64,000 nucleotides of DNA. Origin: Shouchella miscanthi (GTDB taxonomy: Bacteria > Bacillota > Bacilli > Bacillales > Bacillaceae_D). This document shows positions 17,394-26,644 of the stretch, one piece after another (the stretch's first letter is position 1; the number at the start of each line of letters is the position of its first letter). The stretch lies in assembly GCF_007725405.1 (NCBI RefSeq), contig NZ_CP042163.1, positions 2,728,001-2,792,000 of the forward strand. Reading direction: 5' to 3'. Both the position numbers and the translations under genes were made by a program. Under the pieces are notes generated by a model. The model saw nothing but the letters and a program-made list of their open reading frames with translations, ran no database searches and was not told the DNA's origin.

Positions 17394-18287
17394 ATGAACC
17401 TTAAACGTCATTCTTTCGAAGAGTGTAATCAAGAAATGGGTATTTGTGGCATCTCCGACTCACGTGAGCAATTGCCACTAAAAAAGCCGATTGAAATTTA
17501 TTTCTTCATTGATCCACTTTGCCATGATTGTTGGACCATTGAGCCGATTATAAAAAAGTTTCAGATTGAATATGGTCATTACTTTAAAGTACGAATTCTT
17601 TTAGCAGGGAAATTATCGTATTGGAACGCTTTTAACCGCTCTTTAAAAAAGAAAAGCAAACAAGAAACACAACTTGATCCTACGATGTGTTGTGCAGGTA
17701 AAGTTGAACTAAACAAAATGGATATCAATCCATATAACGCGTACATTGCGGTTAAAGCAGCCGAACTTCAAGGACCTCGTGCTGGTTTACGTTTCTTAAG
17801 AAAACTACGGGAAGCGTTGTTTCTCCGAAAATGTAACGTGACAGATGAAGCCATTTTAAAGCAATGTTCTAGAGAAGCTGGACTAGATGTAGATGTCTTT
17901 TTAGATGACCTGCATTCTGCGACTGCTACAAAAGCGTTGCAATGTGATATTCAGACAACATCAGAAATGGATGTTGAGTCTGTACCGAGTCTCGTGTTTT
18001 TTAACGGCAACTCTGAAGAAGCCGGTATAAAAATTTCTGGTCATTACCCTTATCACATTTACGTACAGCTATTGGAAGACATGTTAGGTTTTACTCCTGA
18101 GCGCGCATCCCATCCAAACTTGGAGGCGTTCCTTTGTCATTATGGATTTTTAGCAACCTCAGAAATTGCTACTGTTCTTGATAAATCGCCTGAAGAAGTA
18201 GAGCGTTCATTAAAATCGTTAATGCTCCAGCAAAAAGTAGAAGCGGTCCCGTTTAAATATGGCACTTTTTGGAAATGGATTGCATAA
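17394..18287 (+). CDS. spxH: SpxH (YjbH), ClpXP adaptor for Spx
   Basis: A 297-aa thioredoxin-fold (DsbA-like) adaptor that delivers Spx to ClpXP; disulfide stress aggregates or inactivates it and stabilises Spx. PLCHDCW holds the Cys pair C43 and C46; an N-terminal Cys cluster (C11, C18) may bind zinc, as proposed for the family. Follows yjbI after 17 bp with AAAGGAG. Its substrate gene, spx, is 4.3 kb away in this window. Confidence 0.95.
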   Translation: MNLKRHSFEECNQEMGICGISDSREQLPLKKPIEIYFFIDPLCHDCWTIEPIIKKFQIEYGHYFKVRILLAGKLSYWNAFNRSLKKKSKQETQLDPTMCCAGKVELNKMDINPYNAYIAVKAAELQGPRAGLRFLRKLREALFLRKCNVTDEAILKQCSREAGLDVDVFLDDLHSATATKALQCDIQTTSEMDVESVPSLVFFNGNSEEAGIKISGHYPYHIYVQLLEDMLGFTPERASHPNLEAFLCHYGFLATSEIATVLDKSPEEVERSLKSLMLQQKVEAVPFKYGTFWKWIA

Positions 18288-18288
18288 G

Positions 18289-18326
18289 AAAAGCTACGTA
18301 TCTTTGACTAGATACGTAGCTTTTTT
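18289..18326 (+). terminator. Terminator of yjbI-spxH
   Basis: A stem of about 14 bp (18289-18302 with 18311-18324) followed by T; begins 2 bp after the spxH stop. Confidence 0.9.
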
Positions 18327-18342
18327 ATATTGCAAAGAGAAT

Positions 18343-18373
18343 GTGACATGCAAAATCTATCTTAACGTATAAT
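18343..18373 (+). promoter_or_regulatory. Probable sigma-A promoter for the 61-aa membrane protein
   Basis: GTGACA (18343-18348), 19-nt spacer, TATAAT (18368-18373). The -10 is perfect; the spacer is long. Confidence 0.45.
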
Positions 18374-18440
18374 GAAAGTAGAATGCAAGTTTTTCTTTAT
18401 GATCCTTCGCTATCTCGTTTAACAAAGGAGCGTTTAACCA

Positions 18441-18626
18441 ATGAAAAAAAGCATGTTTTTCCTTCGTTTAGTGCTATTGTTTGTTGCATTTGGCCTTTAC
18501 TTGATGAGTTTGTTGCATTTATTTCCCATTTGGATTGCAACACCGTTATTATTTGGTGCCAGCTACTTTCTCTTTCGACCGAATCAAAAGAAAAACCGGT
18601 TTAAAGGCTATCGATCTCGGGGTTAA
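18441..18626 (+). CDS. Small two-helix membrane protein
   Basis: A 61-aa protein with two hydrophobic helices (about 5-26 and 29-46) and a basic cytoplasmic tail (PNQKKNRFKGYRSRG). AAAGGAG lies 10 nt before the ATG. It lies between spxH and pepF where B. subtilis has the small gene yizD, but I cannot confirm homology. Function unknown. Confidence 0.75.
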   Translation: MKKSMFFLRLVLLFVAFGLYLMSLLHLFPIWIATPLLFGASYFLFRPNQKKNRFKGYRSRG

Positions 18627-18629
18627 CTA

Positions 18630-20435
18630 TTATTCAGCAAGCATTCTCTCAAGCTCATCTAATGTTTCTTCAAAGCGCTTCATCGTCACTTGTACAGGTT
18701 CTTTTGCTGTCATATCAACACCCGCTTCTTTCAGAAGCTCAATAGGAAAATCTGTCATACCTGATTGTAAAAACGTGATGAATCGGTCAGCTGCAGGCTT
18801 TCCTTCTTCATGAATGGCATCTGATAAAGCGACAGCAGCACTATAACCGGTTGCATACTGATACACGTAGTAGTTCATAAAGAAATGAGGTATTCGTGCC
18901 CACTCATAGGCGATGGCGTCATCTGTAATCACATCTGGCCCATAATACTTTTCATTTAACTCTTTATAAGCTTTTGCTAGTACGTCTTTTGTAATCGCCT
19001 GACCTTTTTCATTTTGACTATGAAGGAAATGCTCAAATTCTGCAAACATTGTTTGACGAAAAACAGTTGTTCTCATCCCATCTAATAATTGATTTAGTAA
19101 GTAAATCTTCTTTTGTTTATTTGTTTCTTTTTTTATTAAATAATCGTGTAACAACAGCTCATTTAAGGTTGATGCTACTTCAGCCAGAAAAATGGTGTAG
19201 CGTCCATACACAGGAGGCTGATTTTCTCTCGTGTAATAGCTATGAACACTATGCCCAAATTCATGTGTGAGAGTCGACAAACTCGTATGCGTGTCCTGCC
19301 AATTCATTAAAATGAACGGTTTCGTTCCGTAGCTCCCTCCACTATAGGCACCACTATCTTTCCCTTTATTTTCATACAAATCGACCCAACGTTCATTTAG
19401 ACCTTTTTGAACAATGGATACATACTCTTCTCCAAGAGGCGCAAGGGATGAGAGCATCGTTTCTTTCGCTTCCTCATAGGTAAAAGGCAGTTGAACATCT
19501 TGTACAATGGGCGTGTATAGATCGTACATATGTAAATGTTCAAGTTTTAACAAGCGTTTTCTAAGGCGCATATAGCGGTGTAAAAGCGGCAAACTCTTTC
19601 CAACCGTTTCAACTAGCTGGTCATACACACGTTCTGAGATGTAATTTTCATCAAGGGCTGCTGCTCTTGCTGAATCATAGCCTCTCATCGTTGCTTCAAA
19701 CTGCTTTGCTTTTACCTCTCCACTTAAAATTGACGCGATTGTATGGCTAAATTGCTCATAAGTAGCATAGTAAGACTCATATACTCGCTTTCGGACAAAA
19801 CGATCCGGTTGCGCCATAAGCGTTATAAATCTTCCAGGCGTTACAGTAATGTCTTCTCCCTTTTCGTCTTTAACCGTCTTAAACGTAATATCAGCATTTG
19901 TTAGCAATGAATAGGTTTTTCTAGATGCTGCAAACGGTTCTTGCAAACGGGATAATAACGCTTCTTCCTTCTCCGATAAAATATGGTCTTTTCGATGATG
20001 CATGAAAGCAACATATTGCTTGTACTTTTGTAACGGCTCATACGATTGTAAAAAGTGGGCTAAGTTCGACTCATTCATTTGCAAGATCTCTGGTTGCAAA
20101 AAGGCGGTCTTATCATTAAAATTTACATAGAGCTGTGATCCTTTTTCACTGCGCTCTTGTAAAACAGAGTTGGTCGTGTCTACATCACTACTATGACGAG
20201 CATAAACCAAGATCTTTGTAGCCTCTACCTCCAAATCATAATACCCTTCTAAAACTTGAAACAACATGTTTGCTGAAGAGACCACTTTCCCTTTATACTT
20301 TTGGAAATCCTCAACTTTTTCACGCAACTGCATACAAGCGTGTTCCCATTCTTCAGGTGTACTATAAATGGACTCCAAATCCCAAGTTGACTCTTTCGGA
20401 ATTTCTTCTCGTTTTAACACTGTTTCTTCTGCCAT
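18630..20435 (-). CDS. pepF: Oligoendopeptidase F (PepF, M3 family)
   Basis: A cytosolic zinc peptidase of 601 aa that cuts oligopeptides of about 7-17 residues. The zinc site HEFGH is at 391-395, with the third ligand Glu in the AEVASTLNE segment about 25 residues on. The N-terminal helical half is typical of the PepF/M3B group. AGGAGG precedes the ATG. In B. subtilis (YjbG) it affects sporulation when over-expressed. Converges with the small membrane gene at 18626. Confidence 0.95.
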   Translation of the reverse strand: MAEETVLKREEIPKESTWDLESIYSTPEEWEHACMQLREKVEDFQKYKGKVVSSANMLFQVLEGYYDLEVEATKILVYARHSSDVDTTNSVLQERSEKGSQLYVNFNDKTAFLQPEILQMNESNLAHFLQSYEPLQKYKQYVAFMHHRKDHILSEKEEALLSRLQEPFAASRKTYSLLTNADITFKTVKDEKGEDITVTPGRFITLMAQPDRFVRKRVYESYYATYEQFSHTIASILSGEVKAKQFEATMRGYDSARAAALDENYISERVYDQLVETVGKSLPLLHRYMRLRKRLLKLEHLHMYDLYTPIVQDVQLPFTYEEAKETMLSSLAPLGEEYVSIVQKGLNERWVDLYENKGKDSGAYSGGSYGTKPFILMNWQDTHTSLSTLTHEFGHSVHSYYTRENQPPVYGRYTIFLAEVASTLNELLLHDYLIKKETNKQKKIYLLNQLLDGMRTTVFRQTMFAEFEHFLHSQNEKGQAITKDVLAKAYKELNEKYYGPDVITDDAIAYEWARIPHFFMNYYVYQYATGYSAAVALSDAIHEEGKPAADRFITFLQSGMTDFPIELLKEAGVDMTAKEPVQVTMKRFEETLDELERMLAE

Positions 20436-20518
20436 TCCGCCTACCTCCTTCTATATGTTTTTTCATTATAACAAGTATTTTGAACAATAGCACGACTGTT
20501 CCATAATAGATGGTACCA

Positions 20519-21697
20519 TCACGACAAATACGCCTCTTGCTTTTTATTTACTTCTGACCATTTTTGCACAAGAACCGTTTCACTTTCAATCGTTTCTTTT
20601 GCCGAATAGACTCGTTTATATACGAGGGACGAAACAGCTGATTTTTCCAAATAACGGAAGGAAATGAGAAGATCCATGTATTGTGTGACTAATTTGGGAA
20701 CAACACTACTGTAGGTACATTGGGCTCGCAGCCCCCATTGAAATCGTTGAACTAGGGCAGTCAATCGTTGGTTTATAGTTGTATAGGAGAACGGTTTATG
20801 AAGGGGAAACTGTTCTAAAATATCAAAAACGAAAAAGGTTTGCCATACATGAGGGGGAGCTGTCACATATAGTTGAGCTGGTAATGACCATCCAATCAAC
20901 GGAGGTATTCGATCTAAACGCATTTGTTGGTAATAAGGAAGGAGGAAGGGATATTGAAGCATCATTTGTGTAGCTGCTTTTTTACGGTATCGTACATATT
21001 CATCGTTTAAAGAGATCGCGGATCGCCAAGGAGGTGAGAATAAGCGCTGCGGCGTTAATTGATTCAATTTGATATAATCACAACTAGCAAGCACGACGTT
21101 GCCATGAAGACTAAACAAATTTGATAAAAAGCAAAACAAGTTACATAGGGGGTCAAAATAATAGAGGTATCGACGGTGGTTGTATAGATAGATGGCGTAA
21201 AATTCAAATTCATGAAGAAGAAATTGAGCAGCTCGTTTTCGCTTTAATCGCTGTGCACCGAGTACCCATACAGGCACAATATTTAATGAACGGTAGGCAT
21301 CGTTACGCGAAATCATATCTTCAGCACTTATAGCAGAACACTGATATTCAATCGCAATACTTGTATTGCCAGCTTGGATGTGAATATCTGGTCGTTGTTT
21401 TGTTTGGGGTAAGTAATGTTCCAGTGACGTTTTTGGGAAGGTGTGTAAGAAGAAAGCGTGGAGTAGTTCCTTTCCTTGTTGGTGAAGTAGCGATTCGTTC
21501 GTTGAGCTCCCTTTGCACGCAGTTAATTTGCGATGAGCAAAGTGCCAACGACGTTTCTTTCCTAGTCGTACGACAACTTCTTGCTTACAACTTTGACAAA
21601 AGAACGTCTCTTCTCGTCTTTTTTTTAACCAGTATTGTTTTGATTGCGAATTGTGAATGTGGACTTGCGCGTCGTTTTGATTTTTCGCAGTGTACAA
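20519..21697 (-). CDS. coiA: Competence protein CoiA
   Basis: A 392-aa nuclease-like protein needed for processing incoming DNA during competence in related Firmicutes. The N-terminal zinc-type motif CQSCKQEVVVRLGKKRRWHF and a restriction-like core (RPDIHI followed by IAIEYQCS) match the family. The TTG at 21697 is taken as start because AAAGGAG lies 7 nt before it; the ATG at 21730 lies before that site. No ComK box (AAAA-N5-TTTT) is visible upstream. Lies between mecA and pepF as in B. subtilis. Confidence 0.88.
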   Translation of the reverse strand: MYTAKNQNDAQVHIHNSQSKQYWLKKRREETFFCQSCKQEVVVRLGKKRRWHFAHRKLTACKGSSTNESLLHQQGKELLHAFFLHTFPKTSLEHYLPQTKQRPDIHIQAGNTSIAIEYQCSAISAEDMISRNDAYRSLNIVPVWVLGAQRLKRKRAAQFLLHEFEFYAIYLYNHRRYLYYFDPLCNLFCFLSNLFSLHGNVVLASCDYIKLNQLTPQRLFSPPWRSAISLNDEYVRYRKKAATQMMLQYPFLLPYYQQMRLDRIPPLIGWSLPAQLYVTAPPHVWQTFFVFDILEQFPLHKPFSYTTINQRLTALVQRFQWGLRAQCTYSSVVPKLVTQYMDLLISFRYLEKSAVSSLVYKRVYSAKETIESETVLVQKWSEVNKKQEAYLS

Positions 21698-21765
21698 ACC
21701 ATCTCTCCTTTCTTTCTTAATAAGACACATTCTCGCTATCGTCTCATTAATCCTTCTTCCATCAC

Positions 21766-21795
21766 GAAAAAAAGGAACGTCAACGGACGCTCCTT
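21766..21795 (-). terminator. Terminator of mecA
   Basis: A 10-bp stem with one G-U pair (21772-21781 with 21786-21795), minus-strand T run, 1 bp after the mecA stop. Confidence 0.85.
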
Positions 21796-21796
21796 A

Positions 21797-22426
21797 TTAA
21801 AACGCTTGCTTAATAACACTTAATGCATTTGTAACAGCAATTTCTTTTCCATACTCTTTTAGCCTATGGATCGTCAATTCTGATTCATATCCAAACTCTA
21901 ACATACGACTTAATAAGTTATCTTGTTCATCTTCTGTATAATGATCGTTATTAAAGTGGATATGCAAATAGTAACGACCTTCGTAATGATACAAGCTATT
22001 TGTCAAAAACTCAGGCTGAACGGATTGACTCAGAGAAATAACATCTTCGAATTCTCTGAAACCAATAATAATCTCAAGTTGGTCGTACTGTGAGTCCACT
22101 TGCTTATTTAATTCGTCTAGCTCCGTGTTTTCTTCCTCAACATCTTCTTCTTTAACAGGAATCTCAAGCTTCATATTTCCATCAGAGATTTGGCCACGTG
22201 TCACGAGAATTTCTAAGCCTTTATCGTGTGCATGGACTTGAATCCATAGAGGCCCATCAAGCTCAAAATCATCACGATCACTTGCTTCATTCATCATGTC
22301 ATAAAAGAGTTCTTCTCCTCGTTCACGATTATACCAGATCTCTTCACGCTCGAAACCACGTTCCTCAATATCTTTATAGGTAATAAAAAATCGAATTGTT
22401 GTATCGTTTACGCGTTCAATCTCCAT
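21797..22426 (-). CDS. mecA: ClpC adaptor MecA
   Basis: A 209-aa adaptor that targets ComK (and other clients) to ClpCP. The N-terminal domain starts MEIERVNDTTIRFFITYKDI; an acidic linker (about 100-118, KEEDVEEENTELDEL) joins it to the ClpC-binding C-terminal domain with FREFEDVISLSQ. This two-domain layout and length are standard. GGAGGGG precedes the ATG. With coiA downstream and comZ at 40 kb, the window carries several competence functions, which suggests that the transformation pathway is retained. Confidence 0.96.
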   Translation of the reverse strand: MEIERVNDTTIRFFITYKDIEERGFEREEIWYNRERGEELFYDMMNEASDRDDFELDGPLWIQVHAHDKGLEILVTRGQISDGNMKLEIPVKEEDVEEENTELDELNKQVDSQYDQLEIIIGFREFEDVISLSQSVQPEFLTNSLYHYEGRYYLHIHFNNDHYTEDEQDNLLSRMLEFGYESELTIHRLKEYGKEIAVTNALSVIKQAF

Positions 22427-22586
22427 TCTCGCTCCCCCTCCTAACGGATTATGGTTGTCACACTCAAGAAGTGAGCAGATCCTCTATTTCTATTGTATGA
22501 TAGATCAGAAAAAAATGAAATGAATCTGCATGCTTTCGGCGAGATTATTGATTAATAATTTTCTCTTATTGAAAGAAAAAAGTCAA

Positions 22587-22615
22587 GAAAAAACCTTCTG
22601 TATCCAACAGAAGGT
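22587..22615 (-). terminator. Terminator of spx
   Basis: A 9-bp perfect stem (ACCTTCTGT, 22593-22601, with 22607-22615), T run on the minus strand, just after the spx stop. Confidence 0.88.
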
Positions 22616-22617
22616 CA

Positions 22618-23067
<450 letters not shown>

Positions 23068-23085
23068 TCACTTAATCACATTCTT

Positions 23086-23114
23086 ATTATACAATTTTGT
23101 CTAATAGTTGTATA
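23086..23114 (-). promoter_or_regulatory. Sigma-A promoter of spx
   Basis: Minus strand: TATACA (23114-23109), a 17-nt spacer, TATAAT (23091-23086). About 70 nt before the ATG. Confidence 0.65.
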
Positions 23115-23169
23115 GTGTTGAACCGTAAAACTTATACAAAGATTAAACAAAAAGTATGTGAAAGACTAC

Positions 23170-23185
23170 AACTATTTGTATAGTT
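23170..23185. promoter_or_regulatory. Perfect dyad AACTAT-TTGT-ATAGTT upstream of spx
   Basis: An exact 6-bp inverted repeat with a 4-nt centre. A related imperfect copy (CACTATACAACTATTAG on the minus strand, about 23101-23117) overlaps the spx -35 box. B. subtilis spx has a promoter repressed by PerR and YodB; these boxes have the look of a MarR/DUF24 operator, but assignment to YodB is inference. Confidence 0.45.
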
Positions 23186-23301
23186 ACCCCGAATTGTTTT
23201 TATTTAAACCTGTTTTCTTTTCCTCATTTGTTGCTTTTAATGATTACAAAGGGATTTTTCACATACATTACGATCTAACCTAAAAAAGACAGATACAGAA
23301 C

Positions 23302-23342
23302 AACGCTCTCCAATTATGACAGATGTCATTCTAGAGAGCGTT
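23302..23342. other. Hairpin between spx and the 45-aa basic gene
   Basis: Outer arms AACGCTCTC (23302-23310) and GAGAGCGTT (23334-23342), with an inner ATGACA/TGTCAT pair. It follows the stop of the small basic gene on the minus strand but lacks a clean T run, so it may be a weak terminator or an RNA 3'-end stabiliser. The remaining stretch 23115-23300 shows only AT-rich sequence and the dyad. Confidence 0.45.
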
Positions 23343-23358
23343 GCTTGCCTATCTATCG

Positions 23359-23496
23359 TTAAGCACTACATTTTTTTGATTGAGGATACGGATGGTCATG
23401 TAGACGACGTTTCCGAAACTTGCCAAAACGCTTCCGCAATAAATCTTCCCAAATCCGACGTTTCTTTTTATTTTTTTGCTTCTTTTTCTTTTGCAC
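23359..23496 (-). CDS. 45-aa highly basic small protein
   Basis: Starts at GTG 23496 with GGTGG 7 nt upstream, 15 bp after the yjbC stop, so it is probably the last gene of that unit. More than 40% of residues are Lys or Arg: a Lys-rich run at 2-12, then RRIWEDLLRKRFGKFRKRR, an amphipathic basic helix. It ends K-K-C-S-A. Such composition suits RNA or DNA binding, or a ribosome-associated peptide. I know no family. Low complexity means a chance frame cannot be excluded. Confidence 0.45.
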   Translation of the reverse strand: MQKKKKQKNKKKRRIWEDLLRKRFGKFRKRRLHDHPYPQSKKCSA

Positions 23497-23511
23497 ACAA
23501 ACACCACCTTT

Positions 23512-24081
23512 TCAAGAAGGTTTCAAAGGTTTGCTTTCTTCCTCATACGTTAATACTTTATTTACTGGCTCATAGGATTCTCCATATAAATGTTTATCTT
23601 TATACGTATGAATCGTTTCGTACGTGTGCTTCATTTGTTCATAAATTGTATTCTCATCATCGTTCTCTGGTGACCAAAAAAGAATCTCTAATTCATTGAC
23701 TTCATTCGTCGCTAGAGAACGCCGACGATAGCCGATTGATTTAGCATGAGTAAAGCCTTCTCGCTTATAGAACCGCTGTCTTTTTTTTGTATCTGTGTCT
23801 TCGTAATCAATGGGCTCTACTTCTAGTATAATCGGCTTCTTCTTATTTTTCAATTGGTCCAACAATTTTTTCCCTAAACCTTCCCCTCTCGCATTGCTTG
23901 AAACAAACAGATAATCAACAAATACAAACTCGTCTGTTTCCACATACATTAGTACATGTTGATCACTCTCGTCTTTGTGATAAATATCGCTTTTTTCCTT
24001 TAACAAAAGCTTCATATGCTCTTCCGATTTCATTTCCTCAATAGGGAAATACTCTGCAAGTTTATCATACCAAGTTTTCAT
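23512..24081 (-). CDS. yjbC: GNAT-family acetyltransferase YjbC
   Basis: A 189-aa protein with a GNAT acetyl-CoA site (FVDYLFVSSNARGEGLGKKL, the GEGLGKK loop binding pyrophosphate). A C-terminal extension beyond about 130 is typical of YjbC. In B. subtilis it lies directly upstream of spx and one spx promoter precedes it; here about 500 bp and a small gene separate them. Acceptor unknown. Confidence 0.88.
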   Translation of the reverse strand: MKTWYDKLAEYFPIEEMKSEEHMKLLLKEKSDIYHKDESDQHVLMYVETDEFVFVDYLFVSSNARGEGLGKKLLDQLKNKKKPIILEVEPIDYEDTDTKKRQRFYKREGFTHAKSIGYRRRSLATNEVNELEILFWSPENDDENTIYEQMKHTYETIHTYKDKHLYGESYEPVNKVLTYEEESKPLKPS

Positions 24082-24186
24082 TACACATTTCCTCCTTTTT
24101 ATTTACTATACCGTCATTTCATTATTTACAAACCTACTCTCTAGTAGTATTTCCTGACGAGACCATCTTATGAATAAGCGGTTCCT

Positions 24187-24228
24187 AAAAAAAAGTTGTT
24201 CAACTAGGTTTACACCTAGTTAAACAAC
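24187..24228 (-). terminator. Terminator of the DUF4015 gene
   Basis: A 15-bp near-perfect stem (24195-24209 with 24214-24228), 4-nt loop, minus-strand T run of eight, 13 bp after the stop. Confidence 0.9.
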
Positions 24229-24241
24229 CTCTTTGTTTTGT

Positions 24242-25471
24242 TTAAGGATTCACGTAATTAACGCCTTCTGTATACGTGTTACTTGCATTCCAAAGTAAAA
24301 ATTCATGAATATCATTGTCATGAAGTGCTTTAATTTGTGCTTCAACTTCATTTACACCATAGTTTATATAGTTCCCAGACCCTAAATAACTGGCTGTAAA
24401 ATCTTGCAACCAAGGTCTTTGAACAGGTTTTTCATCACCTAATTCAGCTAACACATCGTTTTCTAACTGAGAATACTCGTCCATAACTTCATATGGATAC
24501 AAATCAGGCTTATCAATATCTCCAATGGAAAATGGTCCCCAGTGACTCGGATACGGCATTGACGAAATAACGTCAACATTTCTAGAGATTTTCACGAAAT
24601 CTTGTCCAACATTTTCTTCAAAGCCACGAGCTGCAGCACCGAAGATATCAACAGATACATCTACACCAAATGGCTGTAATTCTTCTCGTGCATAGCCAAC
24701 AAAATCTGCAACTGCATCAATTCGGCTTTCAACGGTAGCCCCATTACCGTCATCATAGTTTCCTAAACCATACTCTAAGCTGTCTGAACGACTTAAGAAA
24801 CCTTCTGGGAAGCGAACATAATCAAATTGAATGTCTTTAAAGCCCATTTTCGCAGCTTCTTTTGCGACTTCTACATTGTAATCCCACACTTCTTCTAAGA
24901 ATGGATTTACAAATGCATCATTATTTCGGTTTTTCCATAATTGACCATTGCTTTCTCTAAAAGAAAGCTCTGGCCTTAAGTCAGCAAGTACCGAGTCTTT
25001 AAACACAACAATACGCGCAATAGGATAAATATCATTCTCTTCTAATACTGACATCATTGCCGCTGGATCATCAATATAGTTTTTGGCAATATCGTAAAAT
25101 GGTGAATCCTCTTCAGGCATGTACGTAATGTTTCCAGTATCATCCTTAATATCGATGACCATTGAATTAATGTCTGTCTCATTTACAAAGTCAACAAGTG
25201 TATTTAACCTGGAGCCGCCTGCAGAGTGAGCTGTTAAAAAGATCCCTCTTACACCGTCCTCAGGATAGTCAAATTGATAGCCAGATTGATAGACAAATCG
25301 AGCAGATGACGAAGGGATTTCAAATGCTTTGCTGTCGCTTGTTACTTTTTGTGAATGCATCAATGCCACACCAGAATCTGCCTTTGCTTCTGATGTTGCC
25401 ATTAATAACAACGCAGATCCTAGTGCCCCTGCACCGATGGTATAACATGTTCGTTTTAAAAAGTTATTCAT
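24242..25471 (-). CDS. Secreted DUF4015 putative glycoside hydrolase
   Basis: A 409-aa exported protein. Residues 1-32 are a signal peptide (basic N-end, hydrophobic core, A-x-A near 29-31). The rest is the DUF4015 TIM-barrel type: RGIFLTAHSAGG near 79-90, NSMVIDIKDDTG, DIQFDYVRFPEG with acidic barrel residues, and VSVDIFGAA. The family is related to polysaccharide deacetylases and glycosidases with unproved substrates; cell-wall or exopolysaccharide cleavage is likely. The HTH gene upstream on the same strand ends 25 bp before it. Confidence 0.88.
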   Translation of the reverse strand: MNNFLKRTCYTIGAGALGSALLLMATSEAKADSGVALMHSQKVTSDSKAFEIPSSSARFVYQSGYQFDYPEDGVRGIFLTAHSAGGSRLNTLVDFVNETDINSMVIDIKDDTGNITYMPEEDSPFYDIAKNYIDDPAAMMSVLEENDIYPIARIVVFKDSVLADLRPELSFRESNGQLWKNRNNDAFVNPFLEEVWDYNVEVAKEAAKMGFKDIQFDYVRFPEGFLSRSDSLEYGLGNYDDGNGATVESRIDAVADFVGYAREELQPFGVDVSVDIFGAAARGFEENVGQDFVKISRNVDVISSMPYPSHWGPFSIGDIDKPDLYPYEVMDEYSQLENDVLAELGDEKPVQRPWLQDFTASYLGSGNYINYGVNEVEAQIKALHDNDIHEFLLWNASNTYTEGVNYVNP

Positions 25472-25495
25472 ACCTACACTCCTTATTTTTAATCG

Positions 25496-25723
25496 CTAAT
25501 CTTCGTCTTTAGCATCCCAATCTTCTTCTAACTCTAGCTGCTCTTTTAAAAGCTGTTTTCGTTTTTGTTCTAGCCGATCTTTATGCTGAACAAATTGTTC
25601 TTTGTTAAAAAGCCATCGATTCCCGTCGTAAACACCTTTAATGTTTCCTAAAAGAAGCTGTTCTTTTATGTACGATTCAGTAAGTCCTAAATATGTGGAT
25701 AACTGCTCTAACGTAATATACAA
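25496..25723 (-). CDS. Small excisionase-like helix-turn-helix protein
   Basis: A 75-aa protein. Residues 1-48 have the winged HTH of the excisionase/MerR type (TLEQLSTYLGLTESYIKEQL, then GNRWLFNKEQF). Residues 49-75 are a charged helix ending in an acidic tail. It lies 25 bp before the DUF4015 gene in the same direction and may regulate it. No phage genes lie nearby, so a role as a true excisionase is unlikely. Confidence 0.7.
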   Translation of the reverse strand: MYITLEQLSTYLGLTESYIKEQLLLGNIKGVYDGNRWLFNKEQFVQHKDRLEQKRKQLLKEQLELEEDWDAKDED

Positions 25724-25932
25724 ATTACGAGCCTCCTCGACATAAAGTATAACGTCCTTGGTTCATTTATGCCATCAAAAAGGCAGAAAAAAATCTAATT
25801 TTTTTCAAGAACCTTCCTTTTTTCCCAACACGCTTTTTTCAACTAATTGGAAATCGGTAAACCTTCTTGCAATTTTTCTCGATTTGAATAAATTCTTTTT
25901 ATTCGTCGCAGCCACTTGCCCTTTTGCTCAAA

Positions 25933-25974
25933 AGAAAAAAGCGCATTTGACATGGCACATACGTCAATGGCGCT
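25933..25974 (-). terminator. Terminator of the PAQR gene
   Basis: A 13-bp stem with two mismatches (25939-25951 with 25962-25974), minus-strand T run. The stretch 25724-25932 shows no gene; it contains GAATAAA-TTC-TTTTATTC-like dyad sequence near 25885-25904 and is otherwise AT-rich. Confidence 0.7.
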
Positions 25975-25993
25975 TCGTTTTTTTATTACTTCA

Positions 25994-26644
25994 TTACAAA
26001 CCTACTGGTAACACATGATGGAGGATTAAAAAGAAATGGAAAACCGAGCCGGCTATAACAAACAAATGCCATACCGCATGATGATAGGGAAATCCTCTCC
26101 ACATATAAAAAATCGTACCAACTGAGTAAAAGATACCACCAATGAGTAAATACCAAATACCCGTAGTTGAAAGTGAATGAAAAATCGGCCCTATTGCAAG
26201 CAATGCAAGCCATCCCATTAATAAGTAAATCATTGTTGATATGAACAAGAATTTTTTCACGAAAAAGATCTTAAAGATCACGCCACCAATGGCAAATCCC
26301 CAAGCAATTCCAAATAACGTCCATCCTAAGCCGCCACCTACTAGAATAAGTGCAATAGGCGTATACGTCCCTGCAATAAACACGTAAATGGCTGCATGAT
26401 CCATTATTTCAAACACATCTTTTGCTTTACCAGGTGGAAAGCTATGAACCATTGTTGAGGAAATATATAGGAGCAACATACTTGCCCCATAAATGGTAAA
26501 TGTCACAACATGCCAAGCAGTACCATACAAGCTCGAATAGACAATGAGCAACGTTAGGGCAGCGATACTCAGCAGTGTACCAACACCATGTGTAATGGCA
26601 TTTGCAATTTCTTCTCGTTTTGTAAAAATATGCGTCTCCGCCAA
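25994..26644 (-). CDS. Hemolysin III / PAQR-family membrane protein
   Basis: A 216-aa protein with seven hydrophobic helices and the metal-site motifs of the HlyIII/PAQR (CREST) superfamily: SSTMVHS, MDHAAIYVFIAG and HHAVWHLFVIAGSVFHF. Bacterial members (YplQ in B. subtilis) sit in the cytoplasmic membrane; hydrolase activity is proposed by homology to adiponectin receptors but not settled. Monocistronic, with its own terminator. Confidence 0.9.
   Translation of the reverse strand: MAETHIFTKREEIANAITHGVGTLLSIAALTLLIVYSSLYGTAWHVVTFTIYGASMLLLYISSTMVHSFPPGKAKDVFEIMDHAAIYVFIAGTYTPIALILVGGGLGWTLFGIAWGFAIGGVIFKIFFVKKFLFISTMIYLLMGWLALLAIGPIFHSLSTTGIWYLLIGGIFYSVGTIFYMWRGFPYHHAVWHLFVIAGSVFHFFLILHHVLPVGL

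Noticed and set aside
21361-21720. A 119-codon plus-strand frame opposite coiA
   Set aside because: Antisense to conserved CoiA sequence, no ribosome site or promoter.
21698-21796. ComK box before coiA
   Set aside because: Looked for AAAA-N5-TTTT pairs; none found in the leader.
23302-23342. Calling this hairpin a rho-independent terminator
   Set aside because: No T run of 4 or more directly follows the stem on either strand.
25885-25904. GAATAAATTCTTTTTATTC as an ARG box
   Set aside because: Resembles an AhrC site, but no arginine gene is adjacent and the sequence is AT-rich enough to arise by chance.
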